Both the position numbers and the translations under genes were made by a program. DNA of 64,000 bases from Neocallimastix lanati (nom. inval.) (lineage: Eukaryota > Neocallimastigomycota > Neocallimastigomycetes > Neocallimastigales > Neocallimastigaceae): positions 719,501 to 783,500 of the forward strand of contig JACVTC010000043.1 of assembly GCA_016946835.1 (NCBI GenBank). Reading direction: 5' to 3'. Of the stretch, positions 1-10,559 are shown one piece after another. The notes under the pieces were generated by a model, which was not told where the DNA came from, did not search any database, and worked only from the letters and a program-made list of their open reading frames with translations. How positions within the stretch are numbered: position 1 is the first letter of the stretch; every line of letters begins with the position of its first letter.

Positions 1-2943
1 TTTTGTTCTTTATTTTTAATAATCTTTCGAAGATTATTATCTTCTTTATAGAATTCTTCACCATCAACTTTAATTATTTTATTACCAATAAAACTATCCA
101 TTAAAGATGTAGCAGACAAATTAGTAGCGTTCACTTGAATAACAGGATTCCGGGATAATGCGTCGGCAAGAACATTCTTTCTACCATCTTCATAATGCAC
201 TACGACTTTAAGCATACTAAAGGTTAAAATCCAATTTGTGAGTTGTCTATCATTGTCTACGGGTGATTTGGATTTAAACAAACTTACGAGGGGTTTATGA
301 TCAGTGATCAAGATAGTTTCAAAATCGTTTCCTGTAATAAAAGCTTTAAATTTCATTACGCAATAATAAGCAGCAGCGCCTTCTAGCTTAGTTATTGGAT
401 AATTCTTTTCTTCTTTCTTTAAAGATCTACTTTCGTAATAAAGAGGAAATTCTGTTTTATCATGTTTTTGTAATAAAACTCCTCCAAAACCATTATAAGA
501 GGCATCAGTTCTTATAATGAATTGTTTGGAAAAATCAGGATACTTTAATATTGGGTAATTGATCAAACGTTCTTTTAAATTATCAAAACATTCTTGACAT
601 TCGATTGACCAAAGAAATGGTACATCTTTCTTGAGCAAATTATATAAACAATGGGCAATCTTGGATAAATTTGGTATAAACTTACGGTAGTAACCTACAA
701 TACCAAGAAAAGATCTTAATTTACTCACATCGGTTGGAGGATCCCAATTTTTAATTGCCTCCACCTTCGTCATCACAGGTTTAATACCATTAAGTGTAAG
801 CATGTGGCCGAGGACTTCAACTTCTTTCATGAAGAAATTGCACTTCTCTATATTAATTTTAAGTCCGTTTTCCTTGATTATTAGAAAAACTTTTTCCAAG
901 TCCAAGAAATGTTGTTCTAAACTAGGGGAAAATATCACAAGATCATCAATATAAACAAACATACATTTTCCAATTATTATTTCCCGTTGAAAGGTGGCCG
1001 GCGCATTGGTCAAACCAAACGGCATTACAACAAAGTTATAGTTTCCAAACATTGTTGTAAAACTTGTCTTCTCGATATCATTTTTGTCCATTGGAATTTG
1101 GTGGTAGCCAGAAAATAAATCAATAGTACTAATGGCTTTAACTTCACCACCAATCGAAAAGAGAATTTCTTCTATAAAGGGGATGGAATACGAATCTTTT
1201 ATTGTTAATTCATTAAGTTTCCTGTAGTCAACGCATAATCTCCATTTACCATTCTTCTTCTGGATTAGCATGATAGGAGATGACCACGTAGAGTGTGAGG
1301 GTACTATTAATTTCTTATTAATTAATTTAGTTATTTCTTCCTTTAAAATGTCGGCTTTAGCTTTTGATAGACGATAAGAACGTTGTTTAACTGGTTGACT
1401 TCCTTCCTTTAGTATTATAGAATGAGGAAGTAATTTAGTTTCATTCAAATCATCGGTACTGATGGCAATAATTTCGTCAAATTTATTTAATAAATCTCTT
1501 ATACTTTTTACAAGATCTTCATTATTGGAACCAATTCTGGTAGACAGAATTCCATTGAGTTTATGGGATCTATCGTTCTTTTTATTTTCATTCTCATTAT
1601 AGTTAAATAGGACAACTTCGTCAAGTATGACTTCGTCAGTACCTACATTATATGGAATAAAGATTCCATTCTCCTCGTCCTTTCGAGAGGATTTATCCAT
1701 CGACAAAATTAAGTTACAAAGTGCACCATCTGGCACATCACCATCAGATAAATCATCTTCAGTCTTGGTTTCGTCACTTCGATCTAGTTTTTCCAGGTTT
1801 TCGATGACTTCCCAAAGATCAAATTTATTGGCGATATCATTAATTTTCTTTGTATCTAAATTAGAATTTATCTTACATAATTCTAATGTAATGGGATTAA
1901 TAAATAAATAATTTTCGATAATAGTCTCGTAACATATGATAATGTCGAATAAAAGGTTGTCTCTTTCCACAAGTCTGAAATTAGCATTAAATGTATGGGA
2001 TCCAATAGTTAAAGGTAAATTGTATATAAGACCAGGTTTAGAATCGGAATCAGACAGAACTTGAACAATAGAACACATAGCAATTCCAACTGGTTGCGGT
2101 TTGTTCGGTAGTTTATCAAAATAGCTCTTTGAAATTAAATTGATACCGGCACCATAATCTAGATATACTTTAGAGGGAATATCAAACATTTTGCATCTTG
2201 AGATAGCAATTTTTCCTTTATGAACTAAATTAACGATAGGATTATCCTTATCTAACTTTAAATTCTTGACAAGATCGGCTCTAACCTTCGGACTGACATC
2301 AAGCAATTGAGCATATGAGATGTTTGCCGGAGTAGAGTTCAAGTCTTTCACTATACTATAACTTGGTTCGTTGCTAATCAACTTGATATGCTTTGGAATA
2401 CTTCTCTTCTTGATTTTCTTGTTATCTTGTATATCTTCCTCCATGATTAATTCTTCTATCTCTTCCCTATTATCATTCATTGGAGAGGGGTCTTTCGGAT
2501 TTTTATCTGGATGCTTCGGTTTTTTCTTCACATACTTCTTATCTTCCTTCTTCTCATTCTTCTTTTCCACTTCCATGTTCTCCTTAATGCTATTTATTTC
2601 TTTCAATCTTTCCTCTTTGTTAGTTTTCTTAACTGTTTCGATCCTTGGTTGGGCTATTATGGATGGATGGATTACTTCAATGGGTTCATTAGTTGGGCGG
2701 TTTACCTCTAAGGATTCAACATCCATAGCCTTTTCCTTGCCCTTGTCTAACCTTTTCATAGCGGGAGTATTAGAAATAGGTTGAGGATCATCTTTCAATG
2801 ATCTCCTTTCTCCAGAGCCTGGTTCATAGACCTTCATCTTCTGTTGTTCAATAACAGTCTTTTTCCTCTCGGCTCCAAACATCTTGATTTTTCCGTCGCT
2901 GATGTTAGTTTGATTTACGAGAGCTAACGGACTCTCCTTTAGA
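1..2943 (-). CDS. pol: Pol of element A, partial (protease-RT-RNase H)
   Basis: An open frame runs from just after the gag stop to the left edge, about 980 codons. It starts with a basic, low-complexity linker (2350-2880). The pepsin-like protease region follows, with catalytic motif D-Y-G-A at about 2155-2170 instead of the usual D-T/S-G. RT has the palm motif YIDD at about 935-945 and the MPFGLTNAPATFQRE block. RNase H carries RTDAS and, near 160, the VLADALSR motif. About six residues between FQRE and IIGKC are missing relative to element E, so the RT fold may be damaged. Pol is read in the +1 frame relative to gag here, unlike the -1 arrangement of the related elements, probably through a 1-nt deletion next to the gag stop. 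Integrase lies outside the window. Confidence 0.8.
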
Positions 2944-2951
2944 AGTTTTTT
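2920..2951 (-). promoter_or_regulatory. Gag/pol frameshift signal of element A (damaged)
   Basis: Heptamer A AAA AAC lies in the gag frame at 2945-2951. It is followed by a 7-nt spacer containing the gag stop TAA, then a GAGAG/CTCTC stem (2933-2937 and 2920-2924) with an 8-nt loop. This matches the signals of D, E, G and H. Here the pol frame needs +1 instead of -1, consistent with loss of one base near the stop. Confidence 0.65.
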
Positions 2952-4450
2952 GGTTTATCTTCCTTTAAAACTTCTTTCTTCTGTTTATTTACTCTTTGAG
3001 TTAGAAGTTTAAGTAAACTTTCGTCGTCGTAAGGACAATTATAGCCTTTATGTCCTTCTTCTCCACATCGGTAGCATTTACTGTTGGCTGTATGATATAA
3101 AACTGGAACATTAGGAGTGCTTGATTTTCTCCTATTGTTCGAGGAATAGTTTTGGAATAACCTTGGTGTGTCCGCTTCTTCTTTCTGGTAATGTTTACCT
3201 GAAGTTACTTCGGCTGGCCTGTACGGTTTTATAAACGGAGGTAAGAGTGGAGATTCAATATGGTTACGTACTTGATTTCCCCGTTCTCTGTCGAAATCTA
3301 GTAGTTTTTGGATCTTTTCAGCTGACTTGCATGCTTCTTCTATCGTTTTTACTCCATCATAAACGACAGCATGGCAAGCTTCCGGTCTCGGCCCAATAGC
3401 GTGTAAGTAGTCAGCAATCCTTATCCCGTCCTTTAGGTCGTCGCTGACCCTACCATAGAGGTCTAAATAAGCTTCGTTGAATTCTGGAATGCTCTGGTTA
3501 TCTTGTATAACCAGAGCTTTGATCTTGTCATAAGTTTCCATTTTTGTTAATTGTGTGGCTTGTAATAAGGTAGCCTTGATCTGTTCCAATTTCGGAAAGG
3601 TAGAACTCTCTTCCTTCAGCTTAGCAATGGTTTTCCGGGCTTCTCCTTCAGATACCAGGTAGGCAAGACGGTAGCGTGTTTCATCCTCGGTTATCTTCCC
3701 CAATTCCATAAGGTTAGAGAAGTCTTCATACCACCTCTCCACAGATTTCCTATCTACTTCCTTAAGACGAGGTCTGTAGGAAATACGAAAATCAAATTTA
3801 GATAAGAAGAGACTCCATCGTATTTGTCGTTGATTTAAATGTTGTGGTTTTTTTAAGTACAACAAGTTTTTGTGGTCCGTTATGACTTGAATTGGATACT
3901 TCGCACCTTCTAAATGGTGCCTCCATACGTCAAAGGCGGTTATAACGGCAAGGAGTTCCTTATCATAAATTGTATAGTTCTTTTCATTCGAGTTAAGAGA
4001 CCTTGAGTAGAACGCAATAGGATGAAGTAGCTGATCATTTTCTGAGATTTGAGATAAGACACAGCCAATAGCATAGTTGCTTGCGTCTGTTTCGACAATA
4101 AATTCTTTGTTATAGTCTGGAAAGATAAGGATTTCATTGGATAAAAAAGATTTTTTGAGATTTTTTAAAGCATTTTCGGCTTGATCATTCCAGATATATT
4201 CACTATTTTTCTTCAAAAGTATGCGGAGAGGTTCCATAATTTCGGCAAAATTTTTTATAAATCTTCGATAGAAATTACAAAGTCCAAGGAAACTTTGTAA
4301 TTCCTTAACATTCTTAGGAGTTGGCCATTCAATTATCGATTTTACTTTATTTTGATCCATTGTGAGGCCGTTAACCGAAATTGTAAATCCAAGGAAAGTT
4401 GTTTCTTTAACATGGAATTCGCATTTTTCTTTCTTAACATATAGGCCGTT
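2939..4450 (-). pseudogene. Chimeric frame: RNase H of element B fused to Gag of element A
   Basis: A 504-codon stretch opens right after an in-frame TAA (4451-4453) that splits it from the upstream frame of element B. First comes the end of RT (GFTISVNGLT, FLGLCNFYRRF), then RNase H (VETDASNYAIG, YDKELLAVITAF, TDHKNLLYL). Near 3775 the RNase H is cut before its C-terminal motif and the frame runs straight into a gag missing roughly its first 14 residues: R-x-VERWYEDFSNL, compared with DVDIWAEEFTRL in element E. It continues to a zinc knuckle C-x2-C-x4-H-x4-C (CYRCGEEGHKGYNC, about 3020-3065) and stops at 2939. The fusion is in frame by chance; I infer a deletion or template-switch junction between two tandem elements, not a functional domain order. 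Confidence 0.85.
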
Positions 4451-6448
4451 TTATATTAATAACGAAAGCACATTTTTAACATGAACGATATGATCTTCAA
4501 GATTATTTGAGTAAATAATTATATCATCCAAGTAAACTTGGACGTGATCACCAATAAGTTCACCAAGGACATCTTGAATAAAATGCTGGAATACGGACGG
4601 AGCATTTCTTAATCCGAAGGGCATCACCAAGTATTCGAAATGGCCGATGGGAGTTCTGAATGCTGTGAGATATTCATGGCCTTCTTTAACCCTAACAAGA
4701 TTGTAGGCCGATCTTAGGTCTAACTTTGAAAATATTTTGGATCCTTTAAAGGCTTCAATCAAGTCATTAATTCTTGGTAGAGGATAGCTATTTCTAATAG
4801 TTACTGCGTTTAGCCTCCGATAATCAACACAAAGTCTGAGGGTTCCATCTGGTTTTCTTACAAATAAAATTGGAGCACCAGCGGGTGATCTAGATTTTCT
4901 TATGAATCCTTTAATAATATTTTCTTTGATATAATCTTTAAGTGCACTCATTTCGACTTGTGACAATGAGTAAATGGGACCAAAATAGAGTTGACTTCCA
5001 GGGATAAGATCAATGGATATGTCGTATGGCCTATGTGGAGGCAATTTGTCAGCCTCCTGTTTTTTAAACACAAGAGTTAGATATTTGTAATATTTGTTAA
5101 TTATTTTTTCTGTCCTTGAAACTCCTTTTTTAATTTCGGGCATAGCTCCGCATATATCATTTTCGTATAGTTCATCTTCTGAAATGGAAGAAGGAATTAT
5201 TGAATCAGTAGTATCGTCAACCATTGGCGCGGCTACTTCAGAGGAATGAAAAACAAATTTGTTTCCTTTTGCTGAAGGACGATGATTACTACAGAAACGT
5301 TCTAAGAAATATATCTTGTTATTTTTAAAATCGATATAAGGATTGTGCTTAGAAAGCCAATCTCTTCCGAGGATTCCACTAATTCCATTAAGCTGTAAGT
5401 TCCCCACAAGAAATTCATATTTCTCTTCGTGATCTAAGAATTTAATTTTTACTGGTTTTGTTACTTGCTTAATAGTCATACTCTTACTATTAGGCAATTG
5501 GATGTTTATGGGAGAAGTAAGTCCTGAAGTCGGGATCCTATTAGCAATTATGAAGTTCTTACACATAAAGCTTTTGGCTGATCCAGAATCAATAAGAAAG
5601 TTTATTTTTTGTTTTCGTTCGTTTAAAAGAATTACAAACGTAGTAACCATAGTAGTTGACTTGTCCGGAGTGTAGTTTGCAGAGAGGACTTCTTTCTTCT
5701 GTTTATTGTTAAATTTTGATTTAAAGAAGTTTTTATTACTTGTCTTATTTAACTCATATTTCTTTCTTCCAAAAGTTTTACTTTTTCTTCTAGGATCTTC
5801 AGAGCTACAACCTCTTAAACTATTTTCGATGTAGCATTTCTTATCAATGTTTATTATTATATTGGTTGCCTCAAATAAAGTCTTTGGGTTTTTTACTTTA
5901 TCAAATTCATCTCTGACTTGATCTATTAGTCCCTTTCCAATAATATCTATAAAGACACTATCTGGCCATCCCAGTCTTGAAGCAATTTTTCTAAATTCGA
6001 TGGTATATTCTGCGGCTTTCCCCAACTTTTGTTGTTGTAAGTTTATAAGTTTATTTATAAGAATATATTTTTGTTTCTTTTCGTTTCCGAAGTCAAAATT
6101 TTCAAGTAAGAGATTTTTGAATTCTTCATACTTTAAAGTGCTCAGGGTACCATCCACAAGCAAAGATAACCCCCATTTCTTTGCAAGTCCTCCTAACTTA
6201 TTAATTACATAAGTATTTTTGGTTTCATCTGACAGGAAAGAATTTGGATGGTCGGCAAAGAAATTTTCGCTCTGTATAATTGTTTCTAAAACACTTCCAT
6301 TGTTCTTCTTCTCACTTTCCTTTAGTAGCATCCCTCCAGGTGAGAAAAAGGTAGGAACGAACTCTGTTATAGCCTCAATGAACTTAGAAGCATCCACATT
6401 TTTATTTATTTTGCTCATTTCTTCCTTTTGGTTCTCAGTAGTTTCCAT
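4451..6448 (-). pseudogene. pol: Gag-protease-RT of element B, cut by one nonsense codon
   Basis: 665 codons from an ATG at 6448. Gag capsid-like region: residues ~20-210 (KKWGLSLL, EFRKIASRLGWPDS). Protease: FLIDSGSAKSF around residue 285, with a standard D-S-G triad. RT: from about residue 510, with VDYRRLNAVTIRNSYPLP, KLDLRSAYN, MPFGLRNAP and catalytic YLDD near residue 645. There is no CCHC knuckle and no frame change between Gag and Pol. The frame ends at a TAA (4451-4453) just before a segment that continues RT and RNase H in the same frame, so a single nonsense mutation interrupts an otherwise continuous polyprotein. The dialect (DSGSA, VDYRRLNAV, YLDD) is closest to element F in this window. 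The initiator is preceded by a 317-nt A/T leader after the 5' LTR. Confidence 0.85.
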
Positions 6449-6555
6449 TTCTTATAATTATTATATTTTTTTTTTTTTTTGAAATTATTTATTTATTAAT
6501 TTATTTATCTAGATTCAAAATTATCTAAAATATATTGTTAGAGCAGTATATTATA

Positions 6556-6557
<2 letters not shown>

Positions 6558-6607
<50 letters not shown>

Positions 6608-6750
6608 TATAATTATAATTATTATAATTATTACTATTTTATCTATTATTATTACTATTATTATTATTATTTCTATTATTATTATTACTATTTCTATTAT
6701 TATTATTACTATTTCTATTATTATTATTATTATTATTTTTTTTTAATATA
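6558..6750. repeat. Poly(T) tract and TAA/TAT microsatellite in the leader of element B
   Basis: About 47 consecutive T (6559-6605) are followed by ~140 bp of imperfect ATT/TTA triplets with scattered C. Read in element sense this is an A tract plus TAA repeats between the primer site and gag. Confidence 0.9.
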
Positions 6751-6753
6751 AAT

Positions 6754-6765
6754 AAGAGTTATTAT
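6754..6765 (-). promoter_or_regulatory. Self-complementary primer-binding site of element B
   Basis: Immediately inside the 5' LTR the element-sense sequence is ATAATAACTCTT. It has no TGG tRNA-type start. The same 12-mer occurs on the plus strand inside the LTR at 7017-7028, so the transcript contains AAGAGUUAUUAU, which can pair with this site. That segment lies 36 nt downstream of a TATAAATA box (7057-7064), where the RNA 5' end is expected. This is the arrangement of the Tf1 self-priming mechanism; use in priming is inferred. Confidence 0.6.
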
Positions 6766-7666
6766 TGTAAAGAATTAAATTTAAACTTAATTAAATTTAA
6801 CCCTTTTCTACAATTAATACTAATATTAATCGAGAAATTAAAAAAAAAGAAAATACTTAACGAAACTTAAAATAGGGTAGGAGTTTATTATAAGAGATTA
6901 GTTCAAATAAAATTTTTATTAAAATATTTTTTATTAAAAATAATTTTTATTTAGATTTTTGTTATTTTAAAAAATTAAAAATTTATTTTGTTTATTATTA
7001 TAATTATATTCTTATAATAATAACTCTTGATTTTCAAAATAAAGAAAATCAAGAATTATTTATAGTAAAGTTCCAAATCTTAATGAATAACTTTTTAGGA
7101 AAAGATTTGGGAGAAAAACCTAAAAAGTTTAATGATCAATTATTAATAAAATTGATCATATGTTAATTGAATAAAAACCGATATTTTCCAATCGGAAAAC
7201 TTCAATTAACATTTGTTTTGTTTAAACAATGTCAATTATACATGACATTGTTTTATTTTAATTAATTTTTTAAATATTAATTATTCTTTTTTCATTTGAT
7301 TTGTTACATTATGATTTTTAATATAATTTTATAATTATTTCTAAATTATAATTCTATAATTTATATTAGATTTATTTAAAATTATATTAATGTAACAATT
7401 ATTTAAATTAAAACTTAACATTTAATTATCAAATGAATTTTAACAAATATAAAAAATATTAATGTTTAATTATTTTAATATTATTAATTAATACAACGAT
7501 AAAGAATAATAATTTTACAATATTAATTTTAAATTATTAATAATAATTTTATATTAAAAATATTTTATAATAAAGTTAATAAATTTTATTAAATAATTAT
7601 TATTTAATTTAATAAAGATTAATAATTATTTTTTATTTTAATAAAAATTAATTATTATTCTTTACA
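6766..7666 (-). repeat. 5' LTR of element B (LTR-2)
   Basis: 901 bp with TGTAAAG...CTTTACA termini. It contains a TATAAATA box (7057-7064, minus) and, 36 nt later, the segment complementary to the primer site. Target duplication CAAGA is seen only on the outer side (7667-7671) because the 3' half of the element is lost. It is related to solo LTRs 1, 3, C1 and C2 by the shared ATAATAACTCTTGATT block. Confidence 0.85.
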
Positions 7667-7671
7667 CAAGA

Positions 7672-8145
7672 TGTAAGAAATATAGATAAATTTATTATAA
7701 AATTTATCTATCTTTCTTATTTAATACATTAATTTAATACATTAAATTATTGTATTTATTTTAACCAATAATATTTATTTATTAATTTACATATATTTGA
7801 TTCTCTTGAGTTCTCTAGGAGAAATCAAGAGTTATTATTTTAGAATTTTTATAATAAATAATAATTCAAATAAAATAATTAATTAATAAAACAAAACCCT
7901 TTTAATAAAACATATTTTATAAATATTTGTGTCTTTTATTCCTTTTGTGTTATTGTTTATTATAAACTTTCTATAATAAACTCTATCATATATTTAAGTT
8001 AAGTATAATTATTTATTTATATTATTTTATATTTATTTAATTATATTTAATTTTATTTTCTCAAATTAATGTTAATTAGTAATAATTAATGTTAATTTGT
8101 AGTTAAGAAATTATTTATAATTAATTTTATAAGTAATTTCTTACA
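7672..8145 (+). repeat. Solo LTR-1
   Basis: 474 bp with inverted termini TGTAAGAAAT/ATTTCTTACA, flanked by perfect 5-bp duplications CAAGA (7667-7671, 8146-8150). The TCAAGAGTTATTATT block near 7830 is in plus orientation. It belongs to the B-like LTR group. Confidence 0.85.
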
Positions 8146-8151
8146 CAAGAG

Positions 8152-8270
8152 TGGGACGTAATGCTCTATATTAATTATTTTTATAATATTTTATTTATTT
8201 TTATTTTATTTTATTAATATTATTATTTTTTCCTAAAAATTTATTTTTGTAAAATTTCCTATTTATATAT

Positions 8271-8325
<55 letters not shown>

Positions 8326-10017
8326 TTAATTTAATATTTTTTTATACTATTTGATTATTTTCCTAATTTTTATTTTATAATTTTTATACAATTTAATTGT
8401 TAATATAAATTGAATTAATATATTTTAACTAAATATACCTTAAAAATAATAAACAATATTTATTTTAAATACATATTAAAAATAATTAAAAATATTTATT
8501 TTAAATACATATTATTTAGAAATATTAGTAATTTAAAATTATTTAACTATTTAGTTTATTATTTACATAAATAAAAATACTAACTTTTAATTAAAAATAT
8601 ACTTTAATTTAATAATTTAATTGTTTGTTAAATAAATATCATTATTTATTTACTTATTCATATAAATTAATTAAATATAAATTTAAATAATTTAAATTTT
8701 TTTTTTTTTTTTTTTTTTTTTTGTTAAGATTTTGATATAATTTATAGTTTAAATTTAAATAAAATAATATGGTTTATTAAAAAATATTCACTAAGTCGAT
8801 ATGTCTATATAGTAATATACTATATAGATATATAATAAAAATAATAAATATTTAAAGGTTTAGTTTAATAAAAATTTATTTATAATAAACTTTGATAATT
8901 AGAATTATCAAATTAATTTAATTTTAAATTTATTTATTTTATTTAATAATAAAATATCTATAATATATTACTATTAAGGTAATTTTACAATAACCTTACA
9001 AAGAACATAAAAGATAGATTTTTACATCTTTCTTTTATACTTTGTAAGTTACATAATAATAATATTTAATTATAAGATAGTAATAATATAGTAATATAAA
9101 TAATAATAAAATATAAGGATAAATTTAATTATATAATTAATTTGAATAATTGAATTTAATATAGATATGTTGTAAACATATATAAAAACATAATATAAAT
9201 AAAATACACGTGACGTCAAATGTATCATTGAAATTAATTATTAATATAAACCTTATTTATTAATATTCTCAGGATTATTAGGCCTAAGATAACCCTTTAA
9301 ATATTAAACAAGAATTTATATTAATTATTAATTATTTAAATATATATATATTTTATAATTAAATAAATAATATTTTTAATTATTGAAATGTAAATAACTG
9401 AAATTGAGATTTCAATTCAGTTATAATTTCAACATTTTTTTTTTTAAATTTAAGAAATTCATATTTTTCTGAACGTAACGTTCCAAGAGTGTTGAGGTTC
9501 ATATTAGAAAAGGAGTGTGAACATTAAATAAATAGATAAATTAAATAATTACTAAACTACACTAAAAGAATTTATTATTACACATTATAAATTTTATTTA
9601 AAGAACTATTATTAAAAATATTTATTATTTATAAATTATATAATTATTTTATTGTTAAAAATACTTTATTAATATTAATATTTATTTTCATAACAATATG
9701 GGAAACCTTTCAATTATTATTCCTAATTCATTTTTTTTTTACTATTTCTAATTCTTTTCTTAGAAAGGCCCCCTTCATAAAATAATATGGATAATACATA
9801 TTTTATATTATTTAATTACATTATTAAAACCAATCATATAAATTAATTAATTACATAAATTTAATATTTAAAATAATAAAATATAATTAATATAAAAAAA
9901 ATTATTAATATAGAATATAAGAAAATTATTAATAGTAAAGAATATAATAATATATTTTTATATAATAAATTATTAAAAATTTAATTAAAAATATCATTAT
10001 TATTCTATTCTTTATCA
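8152..10017. repeat. Solo LTR-T, with nested LTR-Y3
   Basis: Runs from TGGGACGTAATG to CTTTATCA, about 1.15 kb after removal of Y3, and is flanked by AGAG (8148-8151 and 10018-10021). Contains poly(T) at 8274-8320. No coding sequence was seen. Orientation is not certain. No paired LTR is in the window, so the boundaries rest on the TG/CA ends and the duplication. Confidence 0.6.
8722..9434 (-). repeat. Solo LTR-Y3 (F-like)
   Basis: 713 bp, TGTTAAG...TTTCAACA, inserted in a T tract so that both flanks read TTTTT. It contains CACGTGACGTCA near 9208-9219 and the long hairpin CTTACAAAG...CTTTGTAAG (about 8995-9049) shared with Y1 and Y2. The hairpin includes a TATAAAAG box on the minus strand. 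Confidence 0.75.
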
Positions 10018-10021
10018 AGAG

Positions 10022-10458
10022 TAATAAATCTTGGTTATAAATAGATTTTTATTTTATTATTTGATTATATAGAAATTGTTTTATATACTTTATAAATATA
10101 TATAAGTATATAAATCTTTATTAATTTATTGATTCATTTATTATTAAAAATTTATTTTATTCAAAAGAGAGAGATTAAAAATATTTTTTTTTAAATTATT
10201 ATTTTTATATTCTAAAATTGGTGTAACAACAATATCCAATCAGTAATAATAATAAAATAATAATTATAATTTTATAATAAAATATTCTTTAGAAATAATA
10301 GTAAAGTATTAAGAATTATTAATAATTTATATATAATACTAATAAAATAATCTATTATTATTTATATCATAAATTTTATAATAAAATTAAAAATATTTTA
10401 TATATATAAATATATATATATTTTTAATAAATAACGTAATTATAGTTATTATTTATCA
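10022..10458 (-). repeat. 3' LTR of element D
   Basis: 437 bp, the partner of 15445-15870. It begins TAATAAATCTTGG and ends TTATTTATCA on the plus strand. Next to it in element sense is the purine-rich stretch AGGGCGAGAAATCT (10459-10472), the likely plus-strand primer. Confidence 0.9.
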
Positions 10459-10509
10459 AGATTTCTCGCCCTAAGATAAAATTTTATCTGAATAATTAAT
10501 ATAAATAAT

Positions 10510-10512
<3 letters not shown>

Positions 10513-10543
<31 letters not shown>
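10513..10543. repeat. Homopolymer T31 (A tract after pol of element D)
   Basis: 31 consecutive T on the plus strand, i.e. an A tract between the pol stop (10560) and the 3' purine tract of element D. Element F has a similar tract at the same place. Confidence 0.95.
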
Positions 10544-10550
<7 letters not shown>

Positions 10551-10559
10551 TTAAAACGA

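Larger units (their letters stand above)
1..3775 (-). mobile_element. Element A, truncated Ty3/gypsy retrotransposon
   Basis: Left-most element, cut by the window edge inside RNase H and truncated at its 5' end within gag. In element sense it reads gag with a CCHC knuckle (~3775 to 2939), a frameshift region, then protease, RT and RNase H down to base 1. No LTR of its own is visible. Its gag start is lost at a junction near 3775 where it is fused to the RNase H of element B. It belongs to the same gag/CCHC/pol group as D, E, G and H. Confidence 0.85.
3776..7666 (-). mobile_element. Element B, truncated self-priming Ty3/gypsy retrotransposon
   Basis: Minus-strand element with an intact 5' LTR (6766-7666), a self-complementary primer site, a leader, and one fused gag-protease-RT-RNase H frame. 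Everything past RNase H (integrase and 3' LTR) is replaced by element A. The base 5' to its LTR is flanked by CAAGA (7667-7671), the target signature shared by most insertions here. Gag and Pol lie in a single frame without a zinc knuckle or frameshift site, unlike A, D, E, G and H. Confidence 0.85.
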
